A stretch of DNA of 47,750 nt, from contig JAWOJB010000084.1 of the NCBI GenBank assembly GCA_046484325.1, positions 1 to 47,750 on the forward strand, in the 5' to 3' direction. The position numbers and the translations under genes were made by a program. Below are positions 33,976-41,812 of this stretch, piece by piece. The notes beneath the pieces were generated by a model. It saw only the letters and a program-made list of their open reading frames with translations. It was not told where the DNA came from and did no database searches. This DNA is from JAWOJB01 sp046484325. GTDB taxonomy: Bacteria; Actinomycetota; Acidimicrobiia; Spongiisociales; ZC4RG35. How positions within the stretch are numbered: position 1 is the stretch's first letter; each line of letters begins with the position of its first letter.

Positions 33976-34889
33976 CTGGAACAGCGAGGACTAGATCTGC
34001 TCGCGCGGCAGTTGTCGGCCGACAGCATCGTCACCACTACTGCGGCCGGCTCGGGCCACCCGACATCAGCCCTCTCGGCGTCGCATCTGGTTGCGACCCT
34101 CCTCGCTCGACATCTCCGGACCCCGATCGACCGATCCTCCATCCACGCAGATCGCTTCATGCTGTCAAAGGGCCACACGGCCCCCCTCCTCTGCCCCTGG
34201 GGCTCGAGCGGCAACGATCGCAAGGCCGTGTCTGGGTGCTCATGGCCGACTCGGAGACGGCGGAAGGTTCTGTCTGGGAGGCGATGGACCTGGCCCGCGA
34301 GCACTCCGTCTCCAACCTCCGAGCCATCATCAACATGAACCGCCTTGGACAGACCGGCCCGACGATGCTCGGCTGGAACTGGGATGCGTTCACCAGTCGT
34401 GCCACGGCTTTCGGCTGGAAGGCGGCCGTCGTCGACGGGCACGACCCCGCTGGCATCTCGAGGGGACTCGAGGAACTCGACCTCGCCGAGGAGCCCGAGG
34501 TGCTCGTCGCCCGAACCGTGAAGGGTCACATCCGCCCTGTATCCACCGAGCGCCACCTTCGAGATCGGTGGGTCGCATACCCCTCGAACCTACGACAAGC
34601 GTCGTGCGTCATCGTTGGATCCGGCATCACCTTCCACCAGGCTCTGGCCGCGGCCGATGAACTGGGGAACCGCGGCGTCGATGGGGGTGTGATCGACGCC
34701 TATTCCGACCAACCGGTGGTGGACCGACAAGCGTTCTCGTGATGCCCTGGAAGGGACCGGGTGGCTGCTGGTGTAGAGGATCACGGCCCCGTAGGCAGTC
34801 TCGGGGATGCTGTCCTCGAAGCGGTGGTGGAGGACAATCGTTGCCACGGTCGAGGAGGCACACTTGGGCTGCACGTCCGCAAACCGTAG
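33976..34889 (+). pseudogene. tkt: Transketolase pseudogene with internal deletions and frameshifts
   Basis: Three separated parts of transketolase are recognisable in order. Part one (about 33976-34200) reads LLARQLSADSIVTTTAAGSG, HPTSALSASHL and DRFMLSKGHTAPLL. A deletion then removes the TPP-loop region expected as GSLGQGL. Part two, in another frame, reads RVWVLMADSETAEGSVWEAM and continues through NRLGQTGPTMLGW to ARTVKGH near 34530. The whole central pyrimidine domain is missing. Part three is the C-terminal domain (CVIVGSGITFHQALAAADEL), stops at 34742, and continues shifted as VEDHGPVGSLGDAVLEAVVE to 34889. An intact enzyme has over 600 residues; no active product is possible. Confidence 0.85.
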
Positions 34890-34913
34890 AGGCGCCCGTT
34901 TCGGGCGCCTCTA
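34887..34913. terminator. Terminator hairpin
   Basis: A perfect 12-base-pair stem (34887-34898 with 34902-34913) around a TTT loop. It coincides with the last codon of the transketolase remnant and faces the minus-strand ferritin-like unit ending at 34996. Confidence 0.75.
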
Positions 34914-34995
34914 GGACCTCTGACTTCTACGACATCTGGCTCGATCGGCTGATGGTGCCGTGAGCGCCGGTCAGCCAGACGGTTCCGATCTGCGG

Positions 34996-35589
34996 TCAGA
35001 GCATGTCTTCGCGGGCCTGCTCGGCACGGGATGCTCCGATCGCCGTCTTGACGCTCTTCCGTTCCTCCGGGGGTGGGAGGACGGCTGGCAACCCCAACGA
35101 TTCGATCCAAAGCTCGCGGGCCCAGCCCATGGTGTGATATAGGTGCTCGTCCTCTTCCTCCTCGACCTGCTCGTAGGCCGCGGTGAGAACTTCCGCCCGC
35201 TTTCCCGTCGCCGATTCGGCCACGTGTCCGATGAGCTCCCAATTGGCGTGGTCCTTTGTCTCGGCATCCACAACACACTCGGCGGCGACCAGTTGCGCGA
35301 GCAGAGGGTCACCGGACGCCAGGGCCTGATCCATCGCGTGAACGAGTGCCTCTCCTTTGAGGCGGACGATCTCGCGACCTGCGGTGCGAGTGCTCGTGTC
35401 AAGATCGAGGGCGTCGAACACCCCCTCCACGATCCGGACGTGCTCCTCTGTCTCCTCGAGGTACCCGGTCCACTCCGTGTGCAGGTCTTCGTTCACCGCG
35501 CATTCGATCGCCTTTCGATACACCTGGACGCCACCGAGTTCGGTCTCGAGCGCCTGATAGAGCAGTTCGTCCACCTGTGAGTCCTTCAT
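34996..35589 (-). CDS. Ferritin-like domain protein
   Basis: 196 residues, almost all helical. ELLYQALETELGGVQVYRKA, EETEEHVRIVEGVFDALDLD, ECVVDAETKDHANWELIGH and YEQVEEEEDEHLYHTMGW supply Glu and E-x2-H groups in four helices, the pattern of a ferritin-like di-iron bundle (DUF892/erythrin-like). Iron binding or oxidative-stress protection is likely but unproven. Its ATG at 35589 overlaps the stop of the upstream gene (ATGA), so translation is coupled. Confidence 0.75.
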   Translation of the reverse strand: MKDSQVDELLYQALETELGGVQVYRKAIECAVNEDLHTEWTGYLEETEEHVRIVEGVFDALDLDTSTRTAGREIVRLKGEALVHAMDQALASGDPLLAQLVAAECVVDAETKDHANWELIGHVAESATGKRAEVLTAAYEQVEEEEDEHLYHTMGWARELWIESLGLPAVLPPPEERKSVKTAIGASRAEQAREDML

Positions 35590-35885
35590 CCGATCTCCTC
35601 CTGTCGTTCGTGCTCGTCGATGAGCCGGTTTCCGGTTCCTCTCGGTGCGTGCACAAGGGACGCCGGAGCGAACTCGACGCCCTCGAGCTGACGCCCGCAG
35701 ACAGCCAGAGCCTGTGCTGTTTCCAAGTCGAGATCGAGCTCGTCGATCAGACATTGCACCACTGCGCCGTGGTCCAACCTCTGCGCCTCGAGGTACGACA
35801 CCGCCCGCTGGGCGAGCGCCAGGTCTCGCATGGGATCCTCGGGAATGGCAGACCAGGGACTCGTGATCTGGGGAGCTTCATACAC
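35586..35885 (-). CDS. Small protein of unknown function upstream of ferritin-like gene
   Basis: 99 residues. MRDLALAQRAVSYLEAQRLD followed by LIDELDLDLETAQALAVCGR suggests two or three helices; no known domain is recognised. GTG 35885 is chosen over an ATG at 35918 because AGGAGG lies seven bases before it. First gene of a two-gene unit with the ferritin-like protein. Confidence 0.65.
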   Translation of the reverse strand: MYEAPQITSPWSAIPEDPMRDLALAQRAVSYLEAQRLDHGAVVQCLIDELDLDLETAQALAVCGRQLEGVEFAPASLVHAPRGTGNRLIDEHERQEEIG

Positions 35886-35910
35886 GACTCCACCTCCTGT
35901 CGGCCCATGG

Positions 35911-35936
35911 GTTCCCACTCATGCGAGGTTTCAAAC
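35911..35936 (-). promoter_or_regulatory. Possible sigma-B-type promoter of the ferritin-like unit
   Basis: On the minus strand GTTTGA, 14 bases, then GGGAAC. The -35 element and spacing equal those of the other stress promoters, but the -10 element differs from GGGTAT at two positions. Apart from this site and the terminator at 36182, the 343 bases between 35885 and 36229 show nothing else. Confidence 0.45.
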
Positions 35937-36181
35937 ACCGACGACCCGGATGGGCCCTGCCGTCTCCACCCCCGCGCTCGCGAACACGAGCACCGACCAG
36001 AGGATTAGCCAATCACCGTCGGAATGATGGCCGCAGCCAATGCCAACCGCCGCCAAGCGGATCACCACGATCAAACATCACCTCTCCAGTCCTGCACGTG
36101 CCCGCCGAAGACTTCGATCGTGCTGCAGAACTGGTCCCCTTCCTGTCTGCGCCGTGCAGGTCCTAGACGCGGATCTCGACG

Positions 36182-36213
36182 CGAGGAGCCCCCCGCCTGC
36201 GGGGGGCTCCTCG
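36182..36213. terminator. Strong GC hairpin after csbD-like gene
   Basis: A perfect 15-base-pair stem (36182-36196 with 36199-36213) with only CT between the arms. On the minus strand it follows the CsbD gene stop at 36229 by 15 bases. Confidence 0.8.
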
Positions 36214-36228
36214 TGTCTCAGACCAAGC

Positions 36229-36444
36229 TCAATGCTCGAGTCGTCGCCGGATGTTTTCCTCCGTCTCCCCGGTCCGCTCCTTGATGCGGCCGATCATCTC
36301 GTCGAGCTGACCCTCGGCGACATCGAGGTCGTCGTCGGTGAGATTGCCCCACACCTGCTTGGCCTTGCCCTTGAGCTGATCCCAGCGACCCGACCACTTG
36401 GTCGCCAGGCCGCCGTCGTCGTAGATTCCGACTTCTTCTCGCAT
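36229..36444 (-). CDS. CsbD-family stress protein
   Basis: 71 residues. KWSGRWDQLKGKAKQVWGNL followed by TDDDLDVAEGQLDEMIGRI is the CsbD signature; CsbD of Bacillus subtilis is a sigma-B-controlled general stress protein. The start has AGAAGGAGG upstream and a sigma-B-type promoter lies 38 bases before it, which fits that regulation. Ends in a strong hairpin. Confidence 0.9.
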   Translation of the reverse strand: MREEVGIYDDGGLATKWSGRWDQLKGKAKQVWGNLTDDDLDVAEGQLDEMIGRIKERTGETEENIRRRLEH

Positions 36445-36481
36445 GTGAGCCTCCTTCTGTCGCGTCGCTCACATGCTCCCG

Positions 36482-36508
36482 ATACCCGTCATGTAGGACC
36501 GGATAAAC
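36482..36508 (-). promoter_or_regulatory. Sigma-B-type promoter of the CsbD gene
   Basis: On the minus strand GTTTAT (36508-36503), 15 bases, GGGTAT (36487-36482). It ends 38 bases before the CsbD start codon. Confidence 0.7.
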
Positions 36509-36659
36509 CCGCACGTGTGCGCGTTCGGGCCATCCTGAACAAGGCTCTTCAAATGCATCGAGCACCAGGATGCCTACTGATTCCCTACAGGCGCTGGTAC
36601 GCGGACGGCGTCGCTCCTTGATCCACCGATCGTGACAGCTCGGACACAGCTCACCGCGG

Positions 36660-36876
36660 GTGACATTGGACGTCTACTCGCACCTGTTCCCCCCACGAGC
36701 TCGGCGGCATCGCCCAACGTCTCGATCGGATCCGTCACGACGCAATCGCGACACATGCGCGACACGGCGACTCGAACAGGCTGGAGGAAGTGGCGTTCGA
36801 ATGGCGAGAATCGCCCGTAACCACAGGCGATTCGAGAGACTCCGGGGGTGACTCGAACTCACATCCAACGGATTGA
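36660..36876 (+). pseudogene. C-terminal remnant of a tyrosine integrase
   Basis: Reading starts VTLDVYSHLFP, the hallmark around the catalytic tyrosine of phage-type tyrosine recombinases. One extra C in the C-run at 36690-36694 shifts the frame. After the shift the text is HELGGIAQRLDRIRHDAIAT, then EEVAFEWRESP, and stops at 36874-36876. The N-terminal core is absent. The last codons run through a tRNA-3'-end-like stretch (36841-36863), as integrase genes often do next to their attachment site. The rest of 36445-37088 holds the CsbD promoter and nothing else I can support. Confidence 0.7.
36841..36863. repeat. tRNA-3'-end-like direct repeat, copy 1
   Basis: TCCGGGGGTG followed by ACTCGAACTCACA matches copy 2 at 41701-41725 except for one substitution and two missing bases. 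Read on the minus strand it resembles a tRNA T-loop (TTCGAGT) and acceptor end. It overlaps the end of the integrase remnant, where an attachment site is expected. No complete tRNA is present. Confidence 0.45.
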
Positions 36877-37088
36877 CAGTTCCGACCTCGGCGTCCACCT
36901 GGTGTCATTGCAGTGCGGTTCCATGCGGTCCTGTCGACCCATCCAGCCCCTCACATGTCACCCTGTGCCATCCCGTACCGAACGTGACGTCTGGTATGGC
37001 TACACAAATGGCTACGCCGACAACACGCCACAGGCGATCCGCCTATGCCACACTCCATCCGTTTCCAGGGGCTTGAAACCGAGTGCCA

Positions 37089-37676
37089 CTAGTCGGACTG
37101 CTCGATCCAGTGGCGGGTCATGGTGGCGGCCATCCCCACGATCCGTTCGAGGGACATGCCGCTCGACGAGAAGGCATCCCACACCCGGGGGTCGATGAAG
37201 GTGACCAAGATGACGAGGTTGTCGCCCCGGCCGGCTGCATCGCCGAGGGCCCGGGTCATCATCTCGCCGGCTCTGGCCTCCCACTCCAGGGTCGCCCTGG
37301 CCAGAACCGGATGGCCGGCGCTGGTGTGCATGATCTGATAGATCCACCCCGTCCGGGCGTACAGGCCGTAAATCGCCCCGAAGAAGGCCTGAAGGCGTTC
37401 ACCCAGCGAAGCGTCAGCATCGATGTCGTCGGGGCCGGGAAGTTGCACCTCCTCGGTCCATTTGGAGATGACGGCTCTGACCAGGTCGTCGGGGTCAGGG
37501 AAGTGGTTGAGCACGGTGCCCGGGGCCACATCGGCCCGGCGCGCCACCATCTGCATGCTGGTGGCCACGATCCCGTTCTCGGCGTACTCGGAGGCGGCGG
37601 CGTCGACGATGCGCCGTCGGGTCTCGGCCATCGAGGCCTCCCGCTTGCCCAGGTTGTAGGAACGCTTCCGACTCAC
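37089..37676 (-). CDS. TetR/AcrR-family transcriptional regulator
   Basis: 195 residues. The helix-turn-helix spans about 18-64 (RRIVDAAASEYAENGIVATS, then ADVAPGTVLNHFPDPDDLV). The ligand-binding part is helical with an aromatic-rich pocket (YGLYARTGWIYQIMH). It starts with GTG at 37676 and is divergent from the cupredoxin operon; two palindromes in the 82-base gap are likely its operators. Confidence 0.88.
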   Translation of the reverse strand: MSRKRSYNLGKREASMAETRRRIVDAAASEYAENGIVATSMQMVARRADVAPGTVLNHFPDPDDLVRAVISKWTEEVQLPGPDDIDADASLGERLQAFFGAIYGLYARTGWIYQIMHTSAGHPVLARATLEWEARAGEMMTRALGDAAGRGDNLVILVTFIDPRVWDAFSSSGMSLERIVGMAATMTRHWIEQSD

Positions 37677-37693
37677 AAGACGAAGGTTATCGC

Positions 37694-37734
37694 GTCAATT
37701 GATTGACTGGGAGTGTGCAGTCAATTAAGTTGAC
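37694..37734. promoter_or_regulatory. Paired palindromic operators in divergent promoter region
   Basis: Site one is GTCAATTGATTGAC (37694-37707), a full palindrome apart from its two central bases. Site two is GTCAATTAAGTTGAC (37720-37734), with arms GTCAA/TTGAC around five bases. Their centres are about 26.5 bases apart. The arms are alike, so one protein, most simply the adjacent TetR regulator, could bind both. The island is AT-rich, unlike its surroundings. Confidence 0.7.
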
Positions 37735-37758
37735 GAGCGAGGAGGTCAGAGGAACGAC

Positions 37759-38484
37759 ATGAAGACCCAGGACCCAGCGGTGACGAGCATCGAAGCCTGG
37801 CTGCGAATCGCCAGGGTGGCGGCCATCGTGGTGGTGGTGTGGGCGGCGCTGCTTCAACTCACCGTGGGTGTGCTGATTCCCCCGGTGCTGGCGGTCGGGA
37901 TCGTGTTCGCCGCCCTCGTGCCCTTCCTCGGCCGCGAGCGCCGCCTCGCAGGGTTGGTGGGGGCGGTATTGGGCGTAGCAGCGGTCGGCGGCAATGTCCC
38001 CTCCCTCCTCGAGGAGCTGTCGCATCCATCGTCGGCCCAAGCCTTCATCTTCACGCTGGTCGCCGCCTCGGCGTCGGCAGTGCTGATGCTGGCCGGGACG
38101 GCCGCCTTCTTCCACCGGTCGGCCAACCCGGCTCCCGTCATGTGGCTTTGGGCCGGGTTGGTCGTCGCCGGCTCGCTGGGGTCGCTGCTGGCCGCCAGAG
38201 CGGTGGATTCGACCCCTCCTGCCGACGGAGATGTGATTGTCGTGGCCAAGGCCAACGATTTCTCCCCCGACCCGATGGTGGTACTGCCGGGCCGCATCGG
38301 CGTCTGGATCGACAACCGCGACGGAGCCCGCCACACCTTCACCGCCCCTGAGCTGGGAGTCGACGTCGAGATCACCGGCCTCAAATCCCAGCGGGTCGAG
38401 TTCGACGCCGCCCCCGGGCGGTACATCGTGTTCTGCAAGGTCGTGGGCCACGAAGACATGACGGCCATCCTGGCGGTGGGCTGA
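37759..38484 (+). CDS. Membrane-anchored cupredoxin
   Basis: 241 residues. Four hydrophobic helices occupy about 18-150 (VAAIVVVVWAALLQLTVGVL onwards). Residues 158-241 form a cupredoxin-like beta-sandwich with candidate copper ligands H192 (ARHTF), C226, H231 and M234 (CKVVGHEDM). C-x4-H-x2-M is close to, but one residue shorter than, azurin spacing. The domain probably faces outside the membrane and carries or stores copper or electrons. Its stop overlaps the following methyltransferase start. Confidence 0.8.
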   Translation: MKTQDPAVTSIEAWLRIARVAAIVVVVWAALLQLTVGVLIPPVLAVGIVFAALVPFLGRERRLAGLVGAVLGVAAVGGNVPSLLEELSHPSSAQAFIFTLVAASASAVLMLAGTAAFFHRSANPAPVMWLWAGLVVAGSLGSLLAARAVDSTPPADGDVIVVAKANDFSPDPMVVLPGRIGVWIDNRDGARHTFTAPELGVDVEITGLKSQRVEFDAAPGRYIVFCKVVGHEDMTAILAVG

Positions 38485-39092
38485 TGGTCGGTGCCGCCGC
38501 CTACGACTTCATGTACCGCAGGGGGGCGATCTGGGACGCAGCGGGCGTGCGGCCGGAACTCAGTTCGTTCCTCGACCGAGGACTCGTCACAGCGAAGACT
38601 CATCCCCGGGTCATCGACCTGGGCTGTGGCACCGGGTCCAACGCCGTCCATCTCGCCGGCTTGGGCTTCGAGGTCACCGGCGTCGACTTCTCGGCGGTGG
38701 CCCTGGCTAAGGCCGAGGCTCGGGCCGCGGAGGCCGGAGTTGAGTGCCGCTTCGTTCTCGGCGACCTGACCGCCGACGCCATCCCGGGTGCCGCGGGGCC
38801 CTTCGACTTCCTGGTGGATTTCGGCACCCTCGACGACCTCAAGGGCGACGCCCGCCGGCGGATGGCGTCCACCATCGACCGGCTGTCGGCTCCCGGGTCT
38901 GTGCTCCTCGAGTGGTGCTTCTATGCCAGCGCAGCCGATCTCCCCTGGTTCAGCATGAGCGGCCCCTCCCGCCTCATCGGGGCCATCGCCCCCGGCGAAC
39001 TGGACGAGATGTTCGGGGCCCGGTGGGACATCGAGACGCTTGCGTCGGACCCCGAGCACCACAACGCCTGTTTCCTGATGGGGAGGCGGTAA
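38484..39092 (+). CDS. Class I SAM-dependent methyltransferase
   Basis: 202 residues. Motif I is VIDLGCGTGSNAVHLAGLGF, followed by VTGVDFSAVALAKAEARA and the acidic FDFLVDFGTLDDL. The C-terminal part has the EHHNACFLMGRR ending. It resembles thiopurine/tellurite-type small-molecule methyltransferases; substrate unknown. Cotranscribed with the cupredoxin gene (overlapping TGATG), so a metal- or metalloid-related role is possible, by inference only. The 217 bases after it contain no gene. Confidence 0.82.
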   Translation: MVGAAAYDFMYRRGAIWDAAGVRPELSSFLDRGLVTAKTHPRVIDLGCGTGSNAVHLAGLGFEVTGVDFSAVALAKAEARAAEAGVECRFVLGDLTADAIPGAAGPFDFLVDFGTLDDLKGDARRRMASTIDRLSAPGSVLLEWCFYASAADLPWFSMSGPSRLIGAIAPGELDEMFGARWDIETLASDPEHHNACFLMGRR

Positions 39093-39309
39093 GTCGAGCA
39101 AGGAGGGCCTGAAGAGGGCATCGACTCGAACGCATTACCTAGTTGCCTACCACCGAGTCCGATGCCATCCACACCGGGAGCCGCCAGACAACCGACAGAC
39201 ACCCATTCACCTGGCCAGGTGCGGTAACGCCCGCCCCAGTCACAGGGTGGGGAGTCTCAATGAGCAACTCTGGCGAATCCCGGCGGGCGGCGGCCTCGAG
39301 TTCGATGAC

Positions 39310-39396
39310 CTACCTGCGGCGCCGGCTCCAGCCGAAGCCTCCGCCAAACACCACGAATAGCACAACGATGAGGATGATCCATCCGGTGGTACTCAT
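39310..39396 (-). CDS. 28-residue membrane peptide
   Basis: MSTTGWIILIVVLFVVFGGG followed by FGWSRRRR: one helix, a glycine hinge and a basic tail. Start codon at 39396 is preceded by GGAGGAG. The design resembles DUF3309-like small membrane proteins. Too short for usual gene calling, but the ribosome site, hydrophobic core and positive tail support it. Confidence 0.6.
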   Translation of the reverse strand: MSTTGWIILIVVLFVVFGGGFGWSRRRR

Positions 39397-39747
39397 GGCT
39401 CCTCCTATCGAGTCCGACAACCGAAACCAACCATAGTCGTCGGTGACACAAGACGCACTCGCCACCGTCCTGGGCGTGCACATCGGGGGGGCGGTTCTAC
39501 TAACCGCCCACGGGCAGATCCTGCTGACCAGGAGGTGGAGACGAACCCCTGCCGGCAGCTCGCCCGTTCGGGGCTGGCAGAGAACCCTCGGGCCGGCAAC
39601 GACCTGCCGGGGCACTCACGCTCGCAGCGGTCATCCCGCTCGCTCCACGGCTGGCTGCTTCGATTCGGAAGTCCAGCTGAGGTACCCGAACCGAGCGTCC
39701 ATCCTCCCCGATCGACCTCAGCCGCCAGCCGTCACCCGAACCTCTCG

Positions 39748-40005
39748 GTCGAATCCGACCTGGCGGTGGCGGCCGCCCTCACCGCCGCCGCCCGCTTCAC
39801 CCCCCTGCGGCGCCGGATCCAACGGTGGGTAGACCGCCGCTTCAACCGCACCCGCTACGTCGCCGAACGAGAACCGGAGTCATTCACCGACCGGTTGAGG
39901 GACACCACCGAGATCGACACCACGCAGGCCGACCTGATCGGCGTCATCCACAGCACGTTGCAGCCGTCCATCGTGGGCGTGTGGATCAGAGGCCAGTCGG
40001 AGTAG
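39748..40005 (+). pseudogene. Truncated histidine-kinase-like membrane protein, internal piece
   Basis: Reads SDLAVAAALTAAARFTPLRR followed by RIQRWVDRRFNRTRY and TQADLIGVIHSTLQPSIVGVW, then stops. This is the junction between membrane helices and cytoplasmic part seen, from memory, in actinobacterial sensor kinases; the N-terminal helices and the GAF and kinase domains are missing. The open frame upstream to 39535 is low in protein character. The region 39397-39747 has no gene I can support. Nothing marks it as functional. Confidence 0.6.
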
Positions 40006-40233
40006 CCGTCACGCACCGGCACGCGCACCGTCCCACTGTCCCCCCTCATCCGTTCGCCTCCCCACCATCCCGCCACAGAAACAATGCTCCGGCACCCCCA
40101 ACGCGTGACGGGCCTCTTGGCAGCCACCCGGCAACTCGGTGATCCCCCCACGGGCCAGTGCGGACTCCCCGGCCTGCCACCCGGGGTATTTCTGCGGTCA
40201 CTCGACGGGATCGCTCACCTAGATTTCGACTGA

Positions 40234-40803
40234 TTGACGCCCGACCTGATCCCCCCGCCCACCGCCCGCATCCGGTTCCGTCCGTACCAGGCCGAGGACG
40301 CCGCCGCCGTCACCGTCATGTTCGCCGACGGCCAGGCCCGCCGGTTCTACCCCACCATGGTTCAACTCGACGCCGCCGCACGCTGGATCGCATGGAACCT
40401 AGACAGCTACCAGACCACCGGGTTCGGCCTGTGGGTGATCGAACACCGAGACACCGGAGAGTTCCTCGGGGACTGCGGCCTGACCCTTCAGCCGGTCGAC
40501 GACGGACACCTCGTCGAGGTCGGCTACCACCTGACCGTCGCCCATCGGGGCCGGGGCTATGCCACCGAGGCCGCACGGGCCTGCATCGAACATGCCCTCC
40601 ACCACCTCGGTCTGCCGCTGGTGTGCTCGATCGTCGACCCCGACAACACCCCCTCAAAGGCGGTGGCCTCCCGCATCCACCGTTCCCACCGGACCGCCCT
40701 CTCCAACAGCCGACCGATGCTCCTCTACTGGACCGACAACCCAGCTACCCCGCCACCCTCGCCACCGTGGCCGGATGCCAGCGCCCGCCCCGCTTTGACC
40801 TGA
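40234..40803 (+). CDS. GNAT-family N-acetyltransferase
   Basis: 189 residues of the RimJ/RimL-like GNAT type. RIRFRPYQAEDAAAVTVMF starts the fold; the acetyl-CoA loop is VAHRGRGYATEAARACI (R/Q-x2-G-x-G/A), and CSIVDPDNTPSKAVASRI is the typical C-terminal strand-helix. The final 25 residues are proline-rich and unusual. Start is TTG 40234. Intact despite lying in a decayed region. Confidence 0.78.
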   Translation: MTPDLIPPPTARIRFRPYQAEDAAAVTVMFADGQARRFYPTMVQLDAAARWIAWNLDSYQTTGFGLWVIEHRDTGEFLGDCGLTLQPVDDGHLVEVGYHLTVAHRGRGYATEAARACIEHALHHLGLPLVCSIVDPDNTPSKAVASRIHRSHRTALSNSRPMLLYWTDNPATPPPSPPWPDASARPALT

Positions 40804-40881
40804 CCCACCCCCCTTGGTCGGAGATCGCCATTGTCACCCGACCCTGATCTGCGCGATGATGGACACGGAGGTGGTGAGTCG

Positions 40882-40989
40882 ATGCGAGCGTGGATGATCG
40901 TGATCGGCCTCGTCTTCGTCGTCGGATTGGTCGTCTTGGTGCTCTCCTACGAGGCCGAGAAGGACGTGATCCACCACGCTTCGGCGTGA
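40882..40989 (+). CDS. 35-residue single-helix membrane peptide
   Basis: MRAWMIVIGLVFVVGLVVLV followed by LSYEAEKDVIHHASA: one transmembrane helix and a short charged tail. ATG 40882 has GGAGG about ten bases upstream. Family not recognised. Confidence 0.45.
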   Translation: MRAWMIVIGLVFVVGLVVLVLSYEAEKDVIHHASA

Positions 40990-41145
40990 GACAGCCGGAA
41001 CGCCGGAGTTCGAACGTCTGTTGATGAACGTGGGTTTGACAAGACTCCCTGCCGGGTCCCGCCCCCGCATGGGCGCTCTTCGACACCCTCGACGAGGTCA
41101 ACGGCCGGCCCGGCCCCAAGGTCGAGGTCAGGTCGTGAGGTTCTC

Positions 41146-41487
41146 CTAGTCGAGTGCTGGACCGAGTCGCGTTGGTGCCTCCGCCTCGGCAGGTTCCTTC
41201 AACTCGACGAAGATCACGTGCGTCGTGCTCTTGCCGATGTTGTGACCGGCGTGCTGCTGAGCGGGCAACCAGGCGGTGGAGCCGGCGGAAATCTCGACGT
41301 CTCGTTCGGAGTCGCCGGCGTAGAGCCGCCGCCGGAACGACGTCAGCGTGTACATCACGCTGTCCGGGTGCGCGTGCGGGGTCGTGCGGTCGCCCGGAAC
41401 GTCGGTGTACTCGAGCACCCTGACGCGGTCGTTCTCGAACAGCACCTTGTAGTGATCAGGGTTGGTGGACACGGGGTCGAGGTTCAC
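41146..41487 (-). CDS. Cupin-domain protein
   Basis: 113 residues forming a single cupin barrel. VLEYTDVPGDRTTPHAHPDS supplies the first histidine pair, and GSTAWLPAQQHAGHNIGKST the second motif. Often annotated simply as cytoplasmic cupin; ligand unknown. GTG 41487 follows GGAGGAAC. Confidence 0.8.
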   Translation of the reverse strand: MNLDPVSTNPDHYKVLFENDRVRVLEYTDVPGDRTTPHAHPDSVMYTLTSFRRRLYAGDSERDVEISAGSTAWLPAQQHAGHNIGKSTTHVIFVELKEPAEAEAPTRLGPALD

Positions 41488-41686
41488 GCTCGTTCCTCCA
41501 GACGCTGGAAGGGCCGAAGGAAGGCTAGAGGTTCACGCGCATGGTCGTCTGCTCCGGGTGTCGGGTGGTTTTCCGACCGCCTCCCGCCGCCCGCCGTGAC
41601 GAGCGATACCGCGTTTGCCTGATAGACCAGGGGTGGACCGAGAGGCCGCGAAGCGCACGCTCTCGCCTAAGGAAGACGCCCTGACC

Positions 41687-41725
41687 TGTGAGTTCGAAGT
41701 TCCGAGGGTGAGACTCGAACTCACA
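41687..41725. repeat. Inverted repeat containing tRNA-3'-end-like direct repeat, copy 2
   Basis: TGTGAGTTCGA (41687-41697) and TCGAACTCACA (41715-41725) are exact inverted complements 17 bases apart. The right half (41701-41725) is copy 2 of the direct repeat at 36841-36863. On the minus strand it makes a perfect five-pair T-arm (GTGAG, TTCGAGT, CTCAC) followed by CCTCGGA, like the 3' end of a tRNA. No matching 5' half is found, so this is not a full tRNA. The surrounding 41488-41812 has no gene I can support. Confidence 0.45.
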
Positions 41726-41812
41726 CTCACCCGACCGTCGGCCCGTTGCCGTCTACAGGAGAACCCCAGGTGTCACCATCGGCAAACGCGATCCCAGCCG
41801 GCCCCGGCTCAC

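Noticed and set aside
36841..36880. tRNA 3' end overlapping the integrase remnant
   Set aside because: The T-stem has mismatches and no 5' half is present; kept only as a repeat or attachment-site-like element.
40170..40200. GGGTAT at about 40187 as a further sigma-B-type promoter
   Set aside because: No GTTT element lies 13-16 bases upstream.
41061..41138. Protein-like tail PAPAWALFDTLDEVNGRPGP before a stop
   Set aside because: It could be the end of a decayed gene, but is too short to assign.
41701..41790. A tRNA gene on the minus strand
   Set aside because: The T-arm is perfect, but no 5' acceptor strand complementary to CCTCGGA, D-arm or anticodon arm can be formed upstream.
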